Assembly: GCF_026262505.1 (NCBI RefSeq)
Contig: NC_067204.1
Location: forward strand, 12,170,522-12,234,521
Length of the DNA stretch: 64,000 nt
Direction: 5' to 3'
From: Trichomonas vaginalis G3
Lineage: Eukaryota > Parabasalia > Trichomonadida > Trichomonadidae
Positions 58,957 through 64,000 of this stretch are shown piece by piece (position 1 is the stretch's first letter; the number at the start of each line of letters is the position of its first letter). The notes below the pieces were generated by a model. The model did not search any database. It had not been told where the DNA came from and was given only the letters and a program-made list of their open reading frames with translations. The position numbers and the translations under genes were made by a program.

Positions 58957-59784
58957 TTAATCAAATTTAACACATCCTTTATTTAAATCAACTATTATTT
59001 TTCCATGTTCACCTAATTGCTGATATTGTGTGTAAAGTTCATTAATGCTCATTGGTAAATTCACTTGATAAAGCATAACGTTCAACTGTTGACGACTAAA
59101 CCCACTGAAAATGAAAAGTGTTGATAGATTTGATTTAATGTTTGTGCTTAATGCTTTGAAATATTGAACAGCCATAAAGAATGAACACTGAATGTGTCGA
59201 CATTGAGTTAATAACTGATTAAAATATGATTTCTCATTTGTTATTAGTTTTGATTTCACTGCATCATCTAGAAAAATGAGTGAATGCAAAAATTCTTTAT
59301 CAAAATTTGAAATAGAAAGTGTTTCAAATAATTCATCCCGTTGTTTATCAATAATTTTATCCTCTAATCCTTGCTTCTTGATTGTATTATATAATTCTTT
59401 ATACATTAAAAAGTTTTTTAAATAATCTTCTGCTTCTTCTTGTGATAAATAAATAATTGGAATTTTGATTAAATGCTTTAAAGATTCAAATGTATCATCT
59501 GAAGGTGAACCTGAACGGTTGATATAAATTAACACATGTGAATGGGGGGAAGTGTTAGCAATAATGATAATTTGTTTTAATATCGTTAATGTTTTACCTT
59601 TATTTTGTTTACCAATTGCTGCAGTGATTGAATTTAAGTAACATTCAGAATATGGAATTTTCATTAATTTTTCCTTAGATAGAGCATTTCTATTATCACT
59701 CAATGCTTCATTAATCATATCATCTACGTATGTATTATATACTCCTGCTAATTCTTCATAAGAGGTGGATGAATTTAAATCCAT
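58957..59784 (-). CDS. Genome-packaging ATPase (FtsK/HerA type)
   Basis: An intact 275-aa ATPase. Walker A is GKQNKGKTLTILK, Walker B LIFLDDAVKS, and downstream QLLTQCRHIQCSFFMAVQYF with the conserved polar residue of the FtsK-HerA group. The length fits the A32-like ATPases of Polintons, virophages and large DNA viruses, which pump DNA into capsids. Start ATG at 59,784 within TTAAATG. It sits between the capsid gene and the 299-aa protein on the same strand, with gaps of about 25-40 bp. Confidence 0.85.
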   Translation of the reverse strand: MDLNSSTSYEELAGVYNTYVDDMINEALSDNRNALSKEKLMKIPYSECYLNSITAAIGKQNKGKTLTILKQIIIIANTSPHSHVLIYINRSGSPSDDTFESLKHLIKIPIIYLSQEEAEDYLKNFLMYKELYNTIKKQGLEDKIIDKQRDELFETLSISNFDKEFLHSLIFLDDAVKSKLITNEKSYFNQLLTQCRHIQCSFFMAVQYFKALSTNIKSNLSTLFIFSGFSRQQLNVMLYQVNLPMSINELYTQYQQLGEHGKIIVDLNKGCVKFD

Positions 59785-59808
59785 TTAATCAAAAATAAAT
59801 TTATAATT

Positions 59809-61445
59809 TTAAACATTTCTATTCATCAATATTTCATCATATGAACTTCTATACTGCGGTGGTGTACCTGTTGGATGATATTTCAAACCTTCATCCGGTG
59901 TCCATGTCCAATATGTAGTCCTAGTAAACCAAACCTGAGGAGGATTTGTCACCTTTGAACAGTAAGTGTCATTTTCACCCTGAATGATTGGATAAGCTTT
60001 CACTTGTACTGTAACTTGTGAGTTGAAAGTTTCTAATCCATCAAAGAATATACCCGCTCCATTACGTTGAACTGGAATAGTGCATAAGAATGAAGTTTGG
60101 TCTTTCCATGTTCTAGCTGGCGTGCCATCATCTGCATTCAGTGGTCTAGTTAATGAGTCCTCGTATTCTTCTGTGCATTCATTCACTCCATCTAAATCAG
60201 AAGCTTGAAGCATACGTGTAAAGAATATGTCGCCCACTGTGGTCATCGCTTGATCGGGGAAGTTTCTGGAATCTATAGTGACCTGAAGACCTCGAAGCAT
60301 TGGATTTTCTAAAACGTTCTTTGCATTGCATTCTTCGGAAATGTTAACACAACATTTGTAACATTATGAAGAGCGTATGAGAAATCTGAGCTGATACCTT
60401 CAGGAGTGATGCAACCTCCATTTAGTGAACGAACGTCAATATGTTGAGCTGGAATCATGAATGGATCTTCCTTACTGAATAAACGTGGTATTGCTTTAAC
60501 TGATTCTTCAATTAAACCATATCCTGGTGTAATACATTTATCCTCTAAAACTTCCATCTTTATGCATGAAATAATAACGTCATCAACTGTTGCGTCAGCA
60601 GATGTAGCGGCTAAGCTTGTAATTAATTTGGCAGGAAGTCCGATTTGTTGGAATTTGCGATCATATTTATAAACATGATTCATAATCTTTTCATAATTTT
60701 CATCAGTTATCTTTTCATAAACGTAATTTTGTAAATCAGCAACTCTTAACGGGTCAACCTGACAAAATACTAAAGTATCCCTGAAAACATAATATTTAAG
60801 AATGATATCACCAAATGATTTAGGATAATCATCGAACGCCTGAAATGCTAACAAATCATTTACCGGAATAATCATATCAAAAGTGATATCAACTTCTTTA
60901 TTTGCGTTCTTGAAAACTTCTGAAGGGTCAATATATTTACCACATACAGAGTTATCATATTTTTGAACATTATTATATAACGAATGAACAAACTTTTTAA
61001 CTTTCCTTTCTGATTTTGGTTTATATGTTGCAAATGCGAAAGATTCACGGGCGCAATCCATCTGAAGATAACCGGCATCACCTCTTTCAGTTTCTACTTC
61101 TAATTGTTTAAAGCTTTGATTTGATGATTTGTAACCAACGAATAAACGCATGCATTTAAAAGCGGCATCACATGTGAAAGCTTTATTTGAAACTAGAGTT
61201 GCTTTAACTTTACGTTTAATATATGTGTCACCTAATTGGTTCACATCATGAGCCGGATTTGTAATTCTTAAATGAGTTTGTTTATCATCAAAATATGGAG
61301 TATCAGAGTCATAGCATGAACTTTCAAGTTCTCTATAATATCTTCTACCGTCATTCTTTGCGAATATTTCATTTATCTTTTCGAATGAATGAAACACATT
61401 TCCATTAATTGATTTAGTGTTTGGCACTAAATAGTTAGTCGTCAT
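59809..61445 (-). pseudogene. Maverick capsid protein region (jelly-roll)
   Basis: Coding region of about 545 codons, the size of a Polinton double jelly-roll major capsid protein. Supporting pieces: VDITFDMIIPVNDLLAFQAF in the middle, SCIKMEVLE, and near the end GAGIFFDGLETFNSQVTVQV. Beta-rich throughout. It starts with ATTAATAAATG at 61,445. Alternatively the far end could be a separate small capsid protein. The region appears broken. Confidence 0.7.
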
Positions 61446-61514
61446 TTATTAATAAATAAAAAATCAAAATTAAAAGATGAAAATGAATTTTTAATTTTAA
61501 TGAAATAATCAACT

Positions 61515-61730
61515 ATGGCTGTAGGTATATTTAAGAAACTGTGGGATAAAGTAAAAAGAGAAGCGAGTAAAGTTTGGGAAACATTGAAGAAGGGGGCAAA
61601 TTGGATATTTAAGAATAAAGAAGCAATTAGTGACATTGCTGAATCAATAACACCAAAAGCTGCCCCAATAAGAGAAGTTTTAAATAAAGGAGAAAAAGTT
61701 TATCAAAGACTACAACCGATACTAAGATAA
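61515..61730 (+). CDS. Small amphipathic Maverick protein A (71 aa)
   Basis: ATG at 61,515, MAVGIFKKLWDKVKREASKV with WETLKKGANWIFKNKEAISD. A basic amphipathic helix followed by a second helix. It begins like the 78-aa protein encoded convergently at 61,996, so the two look paralogous. Such FKKLW-type starts resemble membrane-active minor capsid proteins (adenovirus pVI-like), which is inference. Confidence 0.55.
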   Translation: MAVGIFKKLWDKVKREASKVWETLKKGANWIFKNKEAISDIAESITPKAAPIREVLNKGEKVYQRLQPILR

Positions 61731-61759
61731 AAATAATTTTAAAATAATTTATTTTTCCA

Positions 61760-61996
61760 CTATCTACCTCCTATTTTATTAAGTATTCCTTCAGCAATTC
61801 CACCAATTGCGTTACCTGCTTGTGCTCCCATCGCCGGATTACCTGCTCTAGTACCTAATACACCACCTATGATAGTTCCTGCCGTTTTCGCTACTGGTGC
61901 CAAAAAGTTTGCAACAGGTTTAATAACCTTTTTATAAACCCAACCCGCAGCTTTCTTAATTCCATCCCATAATTTTTTAAAGAATCCTGCCGCCAT
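61760..61996 (-). CDS. Small amphipathic Maverick protein B (78 aa)
   Basis: ATG at 61,996: MAAGFFKKLWDGIKKAAGWV, then PVANFLAPVAKTAGTIIGGV and a Gly/Ala-rich end. N-terminal amphipathic helix plus a Gly-rich hydrophobic segment, the make-up of membrane-lytic or capsid cement proteins in Polintons and virophages. It is paralogous in its first 15 residues to the protein at 61,515, but on the opposite strand. Confidence 0.6.
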   Translation of the reverse strand: MAAGFFKKLWDGIKKAAGWVYKKVIKPVANFLAPVAKTAGTIIGGVLGTRAGNPAMGAQAGNAIGGIAEGILNKIGGR

Positions 61997-62062
61997 TTCT
62001 GATTTAATATGAAGTAAAAAATATATTTCATCACTTATATTCTAATTTTTATTTAATGATAA

Positions 62063-62431
62063 ATGAAACCGATTTTAAAAATAAAAGAAACAGAGGAGGA
62101 AGAAATAAATGAAAGTGGAAATGTTCAACAAAAAATAAACGTTGTTAAACCAATTACTGAAATAAAAATTTTTTCATCTGTTGAAGAATTTAATGACTAT
62201 TATGCCAATAATAAAAAATTATTTGAAGAATTGACAACATGTAAATTGAATAAAATGTTTAAAGTTGATGGATTCAAAATTTCAAAAATAAAAGGGGTGG
62301 TTAGTTTGAAATCTATTCCTCAATCAAGAATCACCTCATTAATGAAAATTGATGATTTAACAAAAAGAATAGAAGAGATTGAAGAAAGAATGAATCAAAT
62401 AATTGATTTCATAAATTCAAATAATCATTAG
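62063..62431 (+). CDS. Small coiled-coil Maverick protein (122 aa)
   Basis: ATG at 62,063 with GATAAATG start signal. Acidic start (KIKETEEEEINESGNVQQKI), a middle part SVEEFNDYYANNKKLFEELT, and a C-terminal coiled coil (LTKRIEEIEERMNQIIDFIN). Function unknown. It is the last gene before the right terminal repeat. Confidence 0.5.
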   Translation: MKPILKIKETEEEEINESGNVQQKINVVKPITEIKIFSSVEEFNDYYANNKKLFEELTTCKLNKMFKVDGFKISKIKGVVSLKSIPQSRITSLMKIDDLTKRIEEIEERMNQIIDFINSNNH

Positions 62432-62482
62432 TTTCTAATTTCTTTTACTCGTTTATGAGGTCTTTGATTATGACTTCATTGA

Positions 62483-62769
62483 TTCCATTCAGGATTTAAA
62501 CAATGTTTAATTAATCGCGGAATATCTGACATCATCTATATATATATAGCTTCTTTTATTTTTCATTACATTATGTATGGGCTGAGTGTAAATGTCTTAC
62601 AATTTTGAATATTTTTAAATCTTGATTTATTTGTAAACGTAAGAATAAAAACCGTAAGAATCATACATTTTTTACTTCATATGTTAAAAAAAATGATACA
62701 AAATCGTTCAATATTGTATGAATTCTTACGTTTTCAAAAAAAGTCACACAACCCGTTATATATACTACT
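62483..62769 (-). repeat. Maverick right terminal inverted repeat
   Basis: Mirror image of 42,783-43,068; read on the minus strand it starts AGTAGTATATATAACGGG. By eye the two arms match along their whole length apart from at most a base or two. Such identity means a recent insertion or recent homogenisation. Confidence 0.95.
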
Positions 62770-62775
62770 GAGTTG
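62770..62775. repeat. Target-site duplication of the Maverick, right copy (GAGTTG)
   Basis: GAGTTG follows the right terminal repeat directly and equals 42,777-42,782. It falls in the Glu-Leu codons of the interrupted kinase gene. Confidence 0.95.
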
Positions 62776-62925
62776 GATTTGATTTCGATGATGCTATGTT
62801 ATAATCCCAAAAATAGAATATCATTAGATGATGCCCTACATCATAAATTTTTCAACAATCGCCCATTTCCATTGCTAAATACAATCAAAAATATAGAAGA
62901 AAATGATTTAGCAAAATTGAATTAG
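62770..62925 (+). pseudogene. CDK-like kinase gene, C-terminal end
   Basis: In the frame of the 42,710-42,782 fragment, this encodes ELDLISMMLCYNPKNRISLD followed by DALHHKFFNNRPFP and a short tail ending LAKLN and TAG. This is the end of a CMGC kinase domain (CDK pattern LD(L/F)(L/I)xxML.YDPxxRISA..AL.HP(Y/F)F), the helix bundle of the C-lobe. The Maverick lies between this piece and the one left of it. No stop or frameshift occurs in either piece, so the gene was probably intact up to recent times. Confidence 0.8.
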
Positions 62926-63082
62926 GTAATTGTAATTAATTATTTATTATTTTGAATTATTATTAAAGATTATTAAATTAATTTGTTAAGAGTGAATTTA
63001 TCTATTTTGTTCAGTTTCTCAATTTTTCATTTAGGCTTCTCTTTACACATGTAGACATTCATTAGAAATAGTGTAAAAAAGT

Positions 63083-63741
63083 TGAAATTATGAAATTATC
63101 TTTTTTTATTATTCAAAAAACCTGAATTGATTTGAGACATACTATAAAATATATAAACTGTGATAACGTAAATAAGTCTTGATTAAAAACAATGTGAAAT
63201 TATGAAGTTCTCTTTTTTTATTATTCAAAAAACCTGAGTTGATTTGAGACATACTATAAAATATATAAACTGTGATAACGTAAATAAGTCTTGATTAAAA
63301 ACAATGTGAAATTATGAAGTTCTCTTTTTTTATTATTCAAAAAACCTGAGTTGATTTGAGACATACTATAAAATATATAAACTGTGATAACGTAAATAAG
63401 TCTTGATTAAAAACAATGTGAAATTATGAAGTTCTCTTTTTTTATTATTCAAAAAACCTGAGTTGATTTGAGACATACTATAAAATATATAAACTGTGAT
63501 AACGTAAATAAGTCTTGATTAAAAACAATGTGAAATTATGAAGTTCTCTTTTTTTATTATTCAAAAAACCTGAGTTGATTTGAGACATACTATAAAATAT
63601 ATAAACTGTGATAACGTAAATAAGTCTTGATTAAAAACAATGTGAAATTATGAAGTTCTCTTTTTTTATTATTCAAAAAACCTGAGTTGATTTGAGACAT
63701 ACTATAAAATATATAAACTGTGATAACGTAAATAAGTCTTA
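63083..63741 (-). repeat. Right 112-bp tandem array (about 5.9 copies)
   Basis: CCTGAGTTGATTTGAGACAT (first copy CCTGAATTG) starts at 63,121, 63,233, 63,345, 63,457, 63,569 and 63,681, a period of exactly 112 bp. It is the reverse complement of the unit at 35,871-36,122. Internal copies look identical; the outermost left copy is divergent, which marks the older edge. It begins about 155 bp after the kinase stop codon. Confidence 0.95.
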
Positions 63742-64000
63742 ATTTGGGAATTATCTTATCAATTTTGGAATTTTTATATTTCAATTTCAATTAATATGCT
63801 ATGACTTAAATCTATATTGTCATTTTGGCTATCAACCAACACGCATGGCTGAGTCATTACTTGTTAATGAAAAAAAATTAAGAGATAGAGGTGAAAAAAA
63901 GCGCCCGATAACAAACAATGAATTATTACTTAATGAAGAGGTGTATCGCCCATTGTAGCTGTTGCATCATGAATTGTTGAAGTATTGGTAGTGTCATCGA
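63742..64000. other. Right edge, no firm gene
   Basis: AT-rich DNA beyond the right array. A 37-codon plus-strand frame (MAESLLVNEKKLRDRGEKKR) starts at 63,847 and ends at a TAG near 63,958; its charged composition looks coding-like, so it may be a gene fragment, but nothing identifies it. Confidence 0.3.

Larger units (their letters stand above)
42783..62769. mobile_element. Maverick/Polinton element, about 20.0 kb
   Basis: This 19,987-bp element has about 286-bp terminal inverted repeats (start AGTAGTATATATAACGGG) and a 6-bp target duplication. Left half, plus strand: small genes, protein-primed-type DNA polymerase B, retroviral-type integrase. Middle, minus strand: primase-SF3 helicase between iteron arrays, and KilA-N. 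Right half, mostly minus strand: tail-fibre-like protein, unknown structural-type proteins, packaging ATPase, jelly-roll capsid protein, small amphipathic proteins. The polymerase, integrase and capsid regions are broken, roughly ten breaks in all, so it is a fossil, though a young one: the two inverted repeats look identical by eye. No maturation protease was recognised. Confidence 0.96.

Overview
The window looks like nuclear DNA of a parabasalid protist (a trichomonad; Trichomonas or Tritrichomonas type). The reasons are: AT-rich DNA with about 17 compact host genes in uninterrupted reading frames, no introns seen, standard code, very short gaps between promoter and ATG, several stop codons overlapping TAAA, an R2R3 Myb protein, an NCKAP1-like protein, and above all a 20-kb Maverick/Polinton nested next to a Helitron. 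I cannot name the species from sequence alone.

Layout. 1-1 kb: the 3' end of a Helitron inserted in a decayed MULE transposon. 1.3-31.5 kb: mostly ordinary host genes on both strands. They are an unknown 368-aa protein, a gene with one in-frame stop (4.9-5.8 kb), GINS subunit Psf1, the DDX55/Spb4 helicase, a Nap1/NCKAP1 (SCAR/WAVE) subunit with C-terminal ankyrin repeats, an F-BAR/SH3 protein, TSR3, a Rab-like GTPase with one frameshift, a beta-trefoil-like protein, a nuclear-looking unknown, PTH2, DPY30, a CEP164-like WW/coiled-coil protein, an R2R3 Myb protein, a GAF-PDE, a small coiled-coil protein and a PP2A-type phosphatase. The 2.4-4.9 kb gap is packed with hairpins, 121- and 122-bp tandem repeats and two nested sets of terminal inverted repeats. 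31.8-35.1 kb holds non-autonomous inverted-repeat elements that abut at a TTA.

35.9-63.7 kb is a composite island. A 112-bp tandem repeat stands at both edges in opposite orientation (2.25 copies left, about 5.9 right). Inside are a 5'-truncated Helitron (36.1-42.7 kb), whose HUH-Pif1 protein carries about 15 nearly perfect 23-aa acidic repeats and a degenerate kinase-like tail; then 73 bp of a CDK-like kinase gene; then a Maverick/Polinton (42,783-62,769) with about 286-bp inverted repeats that look identical by eye and a 6-bp target duplication GAGTTG; then the last 50 codons of the same kinase gene. Two elements have therefore hit one kinase gene 73 bp apart.

The Maverick has the usual parts (PolB, integrase, packaging ATPase, jelly-roll capsid) and some less usual ones: an intact primase plus SF3 helicase gene lying between inverted arrays of GGTNACC iterons, a KilA-N DNA-binding protein, a protein ending in a phage tail-fibre/collar-like domain, an HNH-like zinc motif inside the PolB region, and a shared TAAATG-type start signal on about ten genes. 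The integrase, polymerase and capsid regions are broken (roughly ten breaks over the whole element), while the replication and packaging ATPase genes are open. I see no recognisable maturation protease. I consider the iteron-flanked primase-helicase/KilA-N block and the Helitron's kinase-like tail the best candidates for undescribed biology.
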